39,566 nt of DNA from Chitinophaga pinensis (GTDB lineage Bacteria > Bacteroidota > Bacteroidia > Chitinophagales > Chitinophagaceae), in contig CAMCMP010000027.1 of NCBI GenBank assembly GCA_945876095.1, positions 1-39,566 of the forward strand. Direction: 5' to 3'. Shown here in pieces: positions 1-7,704 of this stretch. Below the pieces are notes generated by a model. It had not been told where the DNA came from, ran no database searches, and was given only the letters and a program-made list of their open reading frames with translations. The stretch's first letter is position 1; every line of letters begins with the position of its first letter. The translations under genes and the position numbers were made by a program.

Positions 1-102
1 TCACTAGCGTCTTGTTAAAAAGTATATCAGTTCTTTGAAAATATTGCTGGATAAGGGTTTCAGAGATTTAGAATTTCAAACGATTTGAAATGATTTCGTT
101 TT

Positions 103-130
103 TTTGGTTTATAATTACCTATAAACCAAA
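103..130 (+). promoter_or_regulatory. Hairpin just ahead of the transposase start
   Basis: A 10-bp perfect stem (TTTGGTTTAT at 103-112, ATAAACCAAA at 121-130) with an 8-base loop ends five bases before the transposase ATG at 136. In several insertion sequences a hairpin at this place hides the ribosome-binding region when transcription enters from outside, which limits transposition. The structure is seen directly; the role here is inferred by analogy. Confidence 0.5.
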
Positions 131-135
131 TAGTT

Positions 136-1308
136 ATGAATCAAGGCAAATATGTTTTTGCTCAATTAATTGAGTTTTTATCACATAATGATTTTATTCG
201 TTGTGTGTCTAAATTTGATGGTAATTATAAGATTAAAACATTTACATGCTGGCATCAATTGTTGTACATGATTTTTGGTCAATTATCCCATCGAGAATCT
301 TTAAGTGATTTAATTATTTGTCTTCAATCCCAACAAAATAAATCTTATCATCTAGGAATGGGTAAGGGGACATCAAAGGCGAACCTAGCAAAAGCAAATG
401 AAAATAGGGATTATAGAATTTATGAATCTTTTGCTCTTATTTTGGTTGCCCAAGCTCAAAGACTTGCCATACCTAATACGACGCTTGATCTATCAATAGA
501 TGCACCTGTGTATGCTATAGATGCAACTGTCATTGATCTTTGTCTCAATGTGTTTTGGTGGGGCAAATTTAGGAAGCATAAAGCTGCCGTAAAACTGCAT
601 ACAATGTTTGACGTTAGAACCAATATACCCACATTTATTTATGTTACCAGTGGGTCGGTTCATGATGTAAATGGACTAGATCATTTTCCTCTCGAAGCTG
701 GTAGCTATTATTTAATGGATAAGGGTTACATCGATTTTGGACGATTACATCACATCCATAATGAAGAAGCCTTTTTCGTAACAAGAGCAAAAGATAATTT
801 TAAGTTTGTAAGGATGTCGTCTCGCAAAATAGATAAGTCAACAGGAGTAAAATGCGATCAAACCGTTAGGCTTAAAAACTATAAAGTATCGAGGGATTAT
901 CCTGATGTAATAAGACGAATAAAATATTATGATATCGACATCAAAATGGAATTTGTATTTATTACTAATAACTTTGAAATAAGTGCCCTTGAAGTAGCTC
1001 GTCTATATAAGTACCGATGGGCAGTTGAGCTATTTTTTAAGTGGATCAAACAGCATCTGAAAGTGAAAACTTTTTGGGGTCACAGTTTCAACGCAGTGAA
1101 AACACAAATCTACATTGCTATGATAACTTACCTGATAGTTGTCATTATGAAACACCAATTGAAATTGAGGCAAACACAATATGAAATACTACAAATATTA
1201 AGTATCTCATTATTGTGCAAAATACCTTTACTTGAATTATTTTCTAAAACCTATCCGCAATATGTCAAAGAACAAACCTGTAATCAATTGAACCTGTTCG
1301 ATTTATAA
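136..1308 (+). CDS. IS4-family transposase (DUF4372 + DDE domain)
   Basis: 390-residue DDE transposase that would cut and paste the surrounding element. The N-terminal 70 residues fit the DUF4372 domain found in Bacteroidota IS4-type transposases. The catalytic triad is visible as D129 (AIDATVID), D195 (LMDKGY) and E298. E298 lies within a perfect YREK signature, Y-x2-R-x3-E-x6-K: Y291, R294, E298, K305. Length is normal and no frameshift or internal stop is seen. The ATG at 136 follows a hairpin, and the stop codon is inside the right inverted repeat. The gene is unrelated to the xylan locus and probably arrived independently. Confidence 0.93.
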   Translation: MNQGKYVFAQLIEFLSHNDFIRCVSKFDGNYKIKTFTCWHQLLYMIFGQLSHRESLSDLIICLQSQQNKSYHLGMGKGTSKANLAKANENRDYRIYESFALILVAQAQRLAIPNTTLDLSIDAPVYAIDATVIDLCLNVFWWGKFRKHKAAVKLHTMFDVRTNIPTFIYVTSGSVHDVNGLDHFPLEAGSYYLMDKGYIDFGRLHHIHNEEAFFVTRAKDNFKFVRMSSRKIDKSTGVKCDQTVRLKNYKVSRDYPDVIRRIKYYDIDIKMEFVFITNNFEISALEVARLYKYRWAVELFFKWIKQHLKVKTFWGHSFNAVKTQIYIAMITYLIVVIMKHQLKLRQTQYEILQILSISLLCKIPLLELFSKTYPQYVKEQTCNQLNLFDL

Positions 1309-1348
1309 CAAGACGCTAATGTATTGGTATCTAAAAATGTAATATCAG

Positions 1349-1396
1349 CTCAATATCTTCCCTTAAAAATTTCGTACTGCAGCTAGCTAAGTTCAC
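1349..1396 (+). repeat. 48-bp direct repeat, copy 1
   Basis: Identical to 39519-39566, which runs into the end of the window, so the true repeat may be longer. Both copies have the same orientation and bracket about 38 kb. The copies differ immediately to the left of 1349. The sequence begins ctcaatatcttccc and ends agctaagttcac. It has no recognised family. It could be an attachment-site-like repeat, a shared gene 3' end, or part of a dispersed element. Confidence 0.85.
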
Positions 1397-1408
1397 TGGA
1401 AGCGATTG

Positions 1409-1438
1409 AAGGCAATTCTGCAAAGAATTGCCTTTTTT
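1409..1438 (+). terminator. Strong rho-independent terminator
   Basis: An 11-bp perfect stem (AAGGCAATTCT / AGAATTGCCTT) with a GCAA tetraloop, followed by a run of six T. It lies 13 bp after the first copy of the 48-bp repeat. No intact gene on the + strand ends just before it in the window, so it may be an orphan of a disrupted transcription unit. Confidence 0.85.
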
Positions 1439-1716
1439 CATATCCGCTACAACCCTTGCCAGTTAAGCAAAGTTAATCAATTATTTCAATCATTCTATTG
1501 CTGCACTGTTCTCATTAATCACGCCTTTTATTATGGTCAAAATCATTGATTTTAAGCATTTAAAATAACCCCGCCAGTTTGTGTAATTCCCTCAAATTCC
1601 TCCACATTTGGTTAGAATGTATTTCAATGCTGGCTACATGAAAATCAAGGACTTACCGTAAATCGTGGGTCTTTTGTTGTTTCAACTTGGCGCGTCGGCG
1701 ATATAATTAAACAGGC

Positions 1717-3078
1717 TTAGGGCATTGGATGTTCCCATGGTCCTCTATATGGGCGTTGCAGCAGTTTTGTAGCTTCGGGATCGCCAATGACTTCCATTTT
1801 TTTATGATCATATTGTATTGCTCTGCCTAGTTGCATCGATATGTTGGCTAGAATACAGCTGGCAGTTGAAATATGTCCTTGTTCAATATCGGCAACTGGT
1901 CGAGTTTTATTATCAATTGCATCGATAAAATTTTTCATGTGCATGCGTGTTGCCGAAGCAGCATGAAGTTCAATATCTTTTTCGTTGAGGTCTTCTGGAT
2001 ATTTTTCTCTTTCGTATAGGGTATCGCCATGCAGTTTTTTGCCATTATCTACTGAAGTAAAATCATATTTCATTGGGTCGCCAGAGAGCGTCCCCTTCTC
2101 TCCATAAATTTTAAAAGCCCATGGATAATCAGGGTCAGCAGAAGTTCCCCATGTTCTGTGTTGCCAAACACAATTCAACCCATCATATTCAAAAATCGCA
2201 TGTTGTGTATCTGCTATATTGCTTTTCCCAATATGATTTCCATATATGCCTCCAGTGGAGCTTATTTTTGTTGGCCATCCAAGATCAAGCATCCAACGGA
2301 CTGCATCAAACATATGTACGCACATATCACCCATGATACCATTGCCATATTCCATAAACCCACGCCACCATCCTCTATGAGGTAATCCATCAAATGGGCG
2401 AAGTGCTGCTGGTCCTGTCCACATTTCATAATCAAAAAAATCAGGTATTGCTTGAAGTGGTGGATTGCTTTCATTGCGCATATGATAGTAGCAGCAAATT
2501 TCAACATGATGAATTTTGCCAAGCAATCCGGCATCGACTATATTTTTTTTTGCTTCCACTAAATGAGGTGTACTTCTTCTCTGTGTACCTACTTGAACAA
2601 CGCGATCATATTTTCTGGCGGCGGCAAGCATGGCTTCTCCTTCCATTACATCGACGCTGATGGGCTTTTGAACGTATACATGTGCTCCTGATTTGATGGA
2701 GTCAATTGTTTGGAGAGCATGCCAATGATCGGGACTTCCAACCAAAACGATTTCTGGTTTTTGTTCCTTCAACATGGTTCTATAATCGTTGTAGCGTGGG
2801 ATTTTTTTTGAGTTGCCTATGCGATTGCTTATGCGATCTGTGGCTTCTTGCAACTGATGTTTGTCTACATCGCAAAGCCCAACTACTTCTGTAGGAGCAA
2901 CTTGCATCAATCGAAATAGATCGCTTTTCCCATACCAGCCAGTGCCAATTAATGCAACACGTCTTTTTGGTGCAAAGGTCCATTGATCAATACCACTAGA
3001 TTGTAGTGACGCAAGTGTCAACAGGGCTGAGGAGTTGCGTAGAAATTGACGTCTATTTTGGGAAGAATGCTTTTGCAT
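1717..3078 (-). CDS. Exported Gfo/Idh/MocA family oxidoreductase
   Basis: 453-residue NAD(P)-dependent-type oxidoreductase, probably acting on a sugar or sugar derivative outside the cytoplasm. The N-terminus carries a Tat-like signal, RRQFL at residues 9-13, followed by a hydrophobic stretch. A Rossmann fold starts at about residue 41 with GTGWYG (45-50), followed by SPDHWH (115-120) and QKP (137-139), the family's usual EKP position. The C-terminal half fits the dimerising alpha/beta domain. It is transcribed away from the cytochrome/DUF1501 genes at 3671-9906. Family assignment is firm; the substrate is not known. A Tat route would suit a protein exported folded with its bound nucleotide. 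Confidence 0.88.
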   Translation of the reverse strand: MQKHSSQNRRQFLRNSSALLTLASLQSSGIDQWTFAPKRRVALIGTGWYGKSDLFRLMQVAPTEVVGLCDVDKHQLQEATDRISNRIGNSKKIPRYNDYRTMLKEQKPEIVLVGSPDHWHALQTIDSIKSGAHVYVQKPISVDVMEGEAMLAAARKYDRVVQVGTQRRSTPHLVEAKKNIVDAGLLGKIHHVEICCYYHMRNESNPPLQAIPDFFDYEMWTGPAALRPFDGLPHRGWWRGFMEYGNGIMGDMCVHMFDAVRWMLDLGWPTKISSTGGIYGNHIGKSNIADTQHAIFEYDGLNCVWQHRTWGTSADPDYPWAFKIYGEKGTLSGDPMKYDFTSVDNGKKLHGDTLYEREKYPEDLNEKDIELHAASATRMHMKNFIDAIDNKTRPVADIEQGHISTASCILANISMQLGRAIQYDHKKMEVIGDPEATKLLQRPYRGPWEHPMP

Positions 3079-3117
3079 GTAAATTATTTTAGATAAATTT
3101 TTTAAAAAGAATGAATC

Positions 3118-3165
3118 CCTAAAACTCTTTTATTGTTTAGATAAAGCTACTAAAAGAGTTTTAGG
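3118..3165. repeat. Perfect 15-bp inverted repeat (hairpin)
   Basis: CCTAAAACTCTTTTA at 3118-3132 pairs perfectly with 3151-3165 across an 18-base loop. It begins 40 bp upstream of the minus-strand oxidoreductase ATG. It is not at the 3' end of any gene and has no clear T-run, so it does not read as an ordinary terminator. It could be a 5'-UTR structure for the oxidoreductase or a small mobile-element relic. Confidence 0.6.
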
Positions 3166-3296
3166 ATCGTGCATATTTTATCAAAATGTTATTAATTACA
3201 AATCAACGCCTTCATTTTCTCAAAAAATCTTCATAAATCTGGGAGACAAAACAGCTAACGAATTTAAAAGCATTGTAAGAAGTTTAGGTGCTAAGG

Positions 3297-3425
3297 TGGA
3301 AAATCCACGTATAATGACCCTATTTCTCCACGATATATATTTACCTAGGATCTCCAATTTTCAATAACCCATCTTCGCCATATTAAATTGCCCCCCCATT
3401 TGCATTGTAATTCAAGTAGTTGGAA
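3297..3425 (+). repeat. Dispersed repeat, partial copy (about 129 bp)
   Basis: Nearly identical to 39236-39366. The differences seen are two substitutions and a slip in a C-run (seven C here, A plus eight C in the other copy). It starts with the same TGGAAAATCCACG terminus that forms one end of the inverted repeat in the longer copy. The right part of the longer element (39367-39450) is absent here. It looks like a truncated miniature element. Confidence 0.85.
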
Positions 3426-3490
3426 AACCTTTCATAATCTGACGGCCCTTTTTTAAATTTAATTGAAATTGGAAAAAAAAATTTTTTTTA

Positions 3491-3556
3491 ATTTTTGCAA
3501 TCGGTTACAATTTGGTAAAATTTCCATATTTTTACTTTAGCATTTTATTTTATAAT
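3491..3556 (+). promoter_or_regulatory. Operator-promoter block upstream of the cytochrome operon
   Basis: This 66-bp block is identical to 26831-26896, upstream of susC, at 57 of 66 positions. It contains the operator TGCAATCGGTTACA at 3496-3509 and a -7-like box TATTTTTA at 3527-3534 (Bacteroidota consensus TAnnTTTG). The operator covers the place where a -33 element would lie, which would suit repression. The putative start lies over 100 bp upstream of the ATG at 3671. The block is seen; the regulator (probably the LacI protein at 25746-26777) is inferred. Confidence 0.72.
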
Positions 3557-3670
3557 TGCCTTTTTTACCTATTATAAGTTATTTATTTTTAATAAATAAC
3601 CCTAAATTATAAAATGTACTTTTATTAAAAATTGTGAAATCTTAGACTAGTTTTATTAATTGAAAGCTAT

Positions 3671-5992
3671 ATGAAATTTAAAATTATAATTGGATTAGGG
3701 GTCTGTTTTATTGCTGGGTTTGTTTTGCTAAATCGAACTTATACTAGTGACAATTTTTTAACTAAAATGCCCGATCAAGTAAGTTATAATTTCGATATTC
3801 GACCTATATTATCGGATAAATGTTTTAAATGCCATGGACCTGATAAAAATAAATTAGAAGCGGGCTTACGCCTTGATATTTCTGACTCTGCCTTTGCTCC
3901 TTTGAAAGAAACTAAAGGGGCATTTGCATTGGTTCCATTTAAGCCGGAAGAATCTGAGCTATTTAAGCGAATCTCATCTTTTGATAGTTCTTACCAAATG
4001 CCTACTCCTTCAGCACATCTCGGTTTATTATCTGCATTTGAAATTGCCCTTTTTAAAAAATGGATTAAACAGGGGGCTAAATACGAGCGACATTGGGCAT
4101 TTGTTAAACCCAAAAAAGCCCCTTTACCTTCTATTACTCATAAGGAACTTGCGATCAATTCGATTGATTACTTTATTTTTAATAAGCAGGAGCAATTAGG
4201 GCTTTCCCATAATGAGGAATCAGATAAAGAACGGTTGTTAAAACGCGTAACGCTTGATCTAACTGGACTGCTTCCTTCAGAAAAAATTATGGCGGAATAT
4301 ATGTCAAATCCATCAAAATCAGCCTATGAAACTACCATTGATCAGTTATTAAATTTGCCTTCTTTTGGAGAGAAAATGGCTGTTCACTGGTTGGATATTG
4401 CCCGATTTGCGGATAGCTATGGTTACCAAGATGATAATGTAAGAACCCAATGGACCTGGCGTGATTGGGTAATTCATGCATTCAATAAAAATCTCCCTAT
4501 TAATCAATTTCTTACCTATCAGATCGCTGGTGATATGCTTCCAAATGCTTCCAAAGAGCAGATACTGGCAACTGCATTTTTTCGTAATCACAAGTATACT
4601 GAAGAAGGAGGTGTAATTCCAGAAGAATATAGAATTGGATATAATCTTGATAAAACGAAAACCTTTAGCAAGGGAATATTAGGATTAACAGTAGAATGTG
4701 CCCAATGTCATGATCATAAGTACGATCCTATTTCTCAGAAGGATTATTATCAATTATTTGCCTTTTTTAACAATACTAAAGAAATTGGTTTTGAAGGACC
4801 TACCGGTGAATCAAAACCAGCTAAATCTCCCATTCTTGCTATTACAAATGATGAGGCAAAAAATTTATTGTCCTTTATTAGCAATAAGGATACTAATGGT
4901 TTAATGGTTTCAGTTATGGGAGAAAACGACACATTACGCAAAACCTATTTACTTGAACGTGGTGGGTATGAAAATCCTTCTATGCAAGTATTTCCTTCAG
5001 CATTAAAATCAGTAATGGCATATGATACCTTTCGGTACAAACCTAATCGTATTGGCTTGGCTGCATGGACTGTCAGTAATGACAATCCGCTTACTGCCAG
5101 GGTATTTGTAAATCATATTTGGCAGGAAATATTTGGTCGGGGGTTGGTAAAAACTTCAGGTGATTTTGGAATGCAGGGAGAACTACCTTCCCATCCTGAA
5201 TTATTGGATTGGTTGGCAGTAGATTTTATGGAAAATGGATGGAATATTAAAAGATTAATGAAGCAAATTTTAATTTCAGCTACTTATCGACAATCCTCCA
5301 TAATAAATTTACAAAATCAAAAAAAGGATCCTGAAAATATATATTTAACCAGAGCTCCAAGGCAAAAAGTAAAGGCTGAGTTTGTTAGGGATATTATTTT
5401 ATCATCTAGTGGTCTGCTGGTTAAAACTATTGGCGGTCCCAGTGTTAAACCGTATCAACCGATTGGGCTTTGGGAAATGGCTAGTTCCGGAAGGGGGCAA
5501 TTGAAAATATATAGACAAGATAAGGGTGAGGATCTTTACCGTAGAGGAATGTATACTTTTATTAAACTTACTGTTCCTCCTCCCAGCATGATCCTATTTG
5601 ATGGCAGCAATCGTGATCAATGTGAAGTGAAGCGATCTCAAACTAATACTCCTTTGCAGGCACTCATTATGATGAATGATCCAACAGTATTAGAAGCTGC
5701 CCGAGTACTGGCCCAAAAATTAATGACTGAAAATATGCAGCAAGATGATAAAATTAAAACTGCATTTCATAGAATTATTTGTAGGGTTAACACGCCTAAG
5801 GAATATCAAATTATTAAAAAATATTATAATGATCAGTTACTACAATTTAAGCTAAAAAAACTCAATGCTTCAGTTACACTTGAAGTTGGTGAGTTCCCAT
5901 TAATTAAAAATATAGATTTGGATGCTACTGCTGCATTAATGAAAGTAATTACCTTGATTTACAATATGGAGGAAGCCATTTTAAAATCCTAA
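3671..5992 (+). CDS. c-type cytochrome protein with DUF1549 and DUF1553 domains
   Basis: 773-residue protein of the type first noted in planctomycetes (PSCyt1-PSCyt2-PSD1), also common in Bacteroidota. An N-terminal signal or anchor (residues about 1-20) is followed by a haem site CFKCH (51-55). A DUF1549 domain (about 165-370) carries a second haem-like site CAQCH (343-347), and DUF1553 fills the C-terminal half to about 750. It is presumably periplasmic or outer-membrane attached and transfers electrons; no substrate is established for the family. Relatives often have several hundred extra residues between the two DUFs; here the link is short, but both domains look complete. Two bases separate it from the DUF1501 gene, indicating one operon under the operator-promoter at 3491. 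Confidence 0.9.
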   Translation: MKFKIIIGLGVCFIAGFVLLNRTYTSDNFLTKMPDQVSYNFDIRPILSDKCFKCHGPDKNKLEAGLRLDISDSAFAPLKETKGAFALVPFKPEESELFKRISSFDSSYQMPTPSAHLGLLSAFEIALFKKWIKQGAKYERHWAFVKPKKAPLPSITHKELAINSIDYFIFNKQEQLGLSHNEESDKERLLKRVTLDLTGLLPSEKIMAEYMSNPSKSAYETTIDQLLNLPSFGEKMAVHWLDIARFADSYGYQDDNVRTQWTWRDWVIHAFNKNLPINQFLTYQIAGDMLPNASKEQILATAFFRNHKYTEEGGVIPEEYRIGYNLDKTKTFSKGILGLTVECAQCHDHKYDPISQKDYYQLFAFFNNTKEIGFEGPTGESKPAKSPILAITNDEAKNLLSFISNKDTNGLMVSVMGENDTLRKTYLLERGGYENPSMQVFPSALKSVMAYDTFRYKPNRIGLAAWTVSNDNPLTARVFVNHIWQEIFGRGLVKTSGDFGMQGELPSHPELLDWLAVDFMENGWNIKRLMKQILISATYRQSSIINLQNQKKDPENIYLTRAPRQKVKAEFVRDIILSSSGLLVKTIGGPSVKPYQPIGLWEMASSGRGQLKIYRQDKGEDLYRRGMYTFIKLTVPPPSMILFDGSNRDQCEVKRSQTNTPLQALIMMNDPTVLEAARVLAQKLMTENMQQDDKIKTAFHRIICRVNTPKEYQIIKKYYNDQLLQFKLKKLNASVTLEVGEFPLIKNIDLDATAALMKVITLIYNMEEAILKS

Positions 5993-5994
5993 TT

Positions 5995-7443
5995 ATGCAT
6001 AAAGAGTTATTAGAACAAAGCCTTCATTATAATCGTAAGCGATTTCTTTCACAAATGAGTTTAGGTATTGGAAGTGTTGCCTTAGGCTCACTGCTAATTC
6101 CTGATCTTTTTGAAAAAAAAAAATCAGAAGATATTCTCTTGAATGGGGTACCTCATTTTGCCCCAAAGGCTAAACGTATAATTTACCTTTTTCAAAATGG
6201 GGCACCTTCTCAATTGGAACTGTTTGATTATAAGCCAAAACTTCAAGAAATGGTTGGCCAGGATTTACCTGAATCTATCCGCAATGGACAGCGGCTTACC
6301 GGTATGACCTCTAACCAAAAAAAATTCCCCTTAGCAGGTTCTGTTTTTAAATTTAATCAATATGGTCAGTCCAATGCATGGATGAGTGAATTGCTTCCAC
6401 ATACTTCAAAAGTAGTTGATGAACTGTGTATCGTTAAAAGTATGTATACCGAAGCTATTAATCATGACCCCGCCCTTACTTTTTTTCAAACAGGTGCACA
6501 GGTTGGTAATCGTCCAAGTATCGGATCATGGCTTAGTTATGGATTAGGTAGTGAAAACAAAAATTTACCTGCATTTTGCGTTTTATTATCTAAAGGAAAG
6601 GGTAATGGACAAGGTGTGTATTCTAAACTTTGGTCAAATGGTTTTCTTGATTCGATTCATCAGGGGGTGCAGTTTAGTAGTGGTGATAGTCCTGTTTTGT
6701 ATTTAAATAATCATCAAAGCATTAGTAATGGTGATCGCCGAAAAATGCTTGATAAACTAGTTGAACTTAATTCAGGGGCATTTGAGCAATCTGGTGATCA
6801 AGAAATAAATGCTAAAATCCAGCAATATGAATTGGCTTATCGTATGCAAACTTCCGTGCCAGAAATTACTGACCTTAGTAAGGAACCGGATGATATTTTA
6901 AAACTATATGGCCCGGATTGCCAAATACCCGGAACATATGCCGCCAACTGTTTACTCGCTAGGAAATTATCAGAAAATGGGGTTCGATTTGTACAATTGT
7001 ATCACCAAGGATGGGATTCACATGGTAATTTGCCATCAGAAATGCGAAATCAAAGTTTGGATACCGACCAAGCCTCTGCTGCATTGATTACCGACCTTAA
7101 GCAAAGAGATTTATTAGATGAAACATTGGTTATATGGGGAGGGGAATTTGGAAGAACCAACTATTGTCAGGGTTTACTTACTAAAGATAATTACGGTAGA
7201 GATCACCATCCTAGATGTTTTAGTATCTGGATGGCGGGGGGAGGTATAAAGCCGGGGGTTTATGGAGAAACAGATGATTTTGGGTATAATATAATTCAAA
7301 ATCCAGTTCACGTAAATGATTTTCATGCAACAGTTTTACATTTAATGGGTCTAAATCATGAACAACTCACTTTTAAGCATTTAGGCCGCCGCTATCGGTT
7401 AACAGACGTAGCAGGTAAAGTGGTTAAAGCAATCATTTCGTAA
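5995..7443 (+). CDS. DUF1501 family protein
   Basis: 482-residue member of DUF1501, which has an alkaline-phosphatase/sulfatase-like fold and is typically encoded next to DUF1549/DUF1553 cytochromes, as here. A Tat-like N-terminus (RKRFL at 14-18, then a hydrophobic stretch) suggests export. Family motifs are visible: WGGEFGRTNY near residue 380 and GRDHHPRCFSIWMAGGG near 400, followed by the conserved HxxDxHAT-type segment (HVNDFHATVLHLMG). The start is two bases after the preceding stop. The molecular function of the family is not known; the constant pairing suggests a partner role for the cytochrome protein. Confidence 0.9.
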   Translation: MHKELLEQSLHYNRKRFLSQMSLGIGSVALGSLLIPDLFEKKKSEDILLNGVPHFAPKAKRIIYLFQNGAPSQLELFDYKPKLQEMVGQDLPESIRNGQRLTGMTSNQKKFPLAGSVFKFNQYGQSNAWMSELLPHTSKVVDELCIVKSMYTEAINHDPALTFFQTGAQVGNRPSIGSWLSYGLGSENKNLPAFCVLLSKGKGNGQGVYSKLWSNGFLDSIHQGVQFSSGDSPVLYLNNHQSISNGDRRKMLDKLVELNSGAFEQSGDQEINAKIQQYELAYRMQTSVPEITDLSKEPDDILKLYGPDCQIPGTYAANCLLARKLSENGVRFVQLYHQGWDSHGNLPSEMRNQSLDTDQASAALITDLKQRDLLDETLVIWGGEFGRTNYCQGLLTKDNYGRDHHPRCFSIWMAGGGIKPGVYGETDDFGYNIIQNPVHVNDFHATVLHLMGLNHEQLTFKHLGRRYRLTDVAGKVVKAIIS

Positions 7444-7551
7444 TACTATTTTGCCTCAGGGTATTAAAGATAATTTGTTTTGATTGTTTTAAAATTCATT
7501 CAAAGATTGAAAACCATTGAAACAGATTTTACTTGAAAAATGTTTGTATTC

Positions 7552-7561
7552 GATTGCAATC
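7552..7561. promoter_or_regulatory. Palindrome GATTGCAATC in the gap before the DUF2231-cytochrome gene
   Basis: A perfect 10-bp palindrome, about 143 bp upstream of the next gene, within an A/T-rich 261-bp gap (7444-7704). Its TGCAATC core is shared with part of the operator at 3496, but the CGGTTACA half is missing. It is therefore only a weak candidate for a regulatory site. No convincing terminator was seen in the gap. Confidence 0.25.
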
Positions 7562-7704
7562 AATGGTGTTAACGGAATCTTATATTCACGATTGATTAAA
7601 ATAATGTAATAAAATCATATTCAATATTTACAATTTGAATGATTTGTAATAATTTGATCAGTTTATTTCTTAATTTTTTTTAATAAAATTATTTAATTAT
7701 CCTA

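Larger units (their letters stand above)
5..1318 (+). mobile_element. IS4-family insertion sequence, complete
   Basis: A single transposase gene lies between perfect 13-bp terminal inverted repeats, TAGCGTCTTGTTA at 5-17 and its reverse complement at 1306-1318. The right repeat overlaps the transposase stop codon. Only four bases of left flank (tcac) are present, so a target-site duplication cannot be tested. The right flank begins atgtattgg. The ends and the transposase look intact, so the element may be active. It sits about 30 bp left of one copy of a 48-bp repeat that recurs at the far end of the window. Confidence 0.9.
1319..1716. other. Gene-free stretch between the IS and the first oxidoreductase
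   Basis: About 400 bp without a convincing gene. It holds one copy of the 48-bp repeat (1349-1396) and a strong rho-independent terminator (1409-1438). The terminator probably belonged to a gene or RNA that lay to the left before the IS and any rearrangement. From 1440 to 1716 I see only short frames with no start or family match. Confidence 0.6.
3079..3670. other. 592-bp regulatory and repeat-bearing intergenic region
   Basis: The region separates the divergent oxidoreductase (start 3078) from the cytochrome operon (start 3671). In order it holds a 15-bp inverted repeat (3118-3165), one copy of a dispersed repeat (3297-3425), an A/T-rich tract, and the operator-promoter block (3491-3556). 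About 95 codons from 3083 lack a stop on the + strand, but there is no early start codon and no family match, so I do not call a gene. Confidence 0.7.

Noticed and set aside
3083..3366. About 95 stop-free codons on the + strand upstream of the cytochrome operon
   Set aside because: No start codon near the beginning, overlap with an inverted repeat and a dispersed repeat, and no family resemblance.
7389..7401. TATCGGTTAACA-like match to the operator
   Set aside because: Inside the DUF1501 coding region, with an imperfect second half; probably chance.
3671..7443. Planctomycete origin or recent transfer of the cytochrome/DUF1501 genes
   Set aside because: These families are also common in Bacteroidota, base use looks like that of the neighbours, and the promoter is shared with susC.
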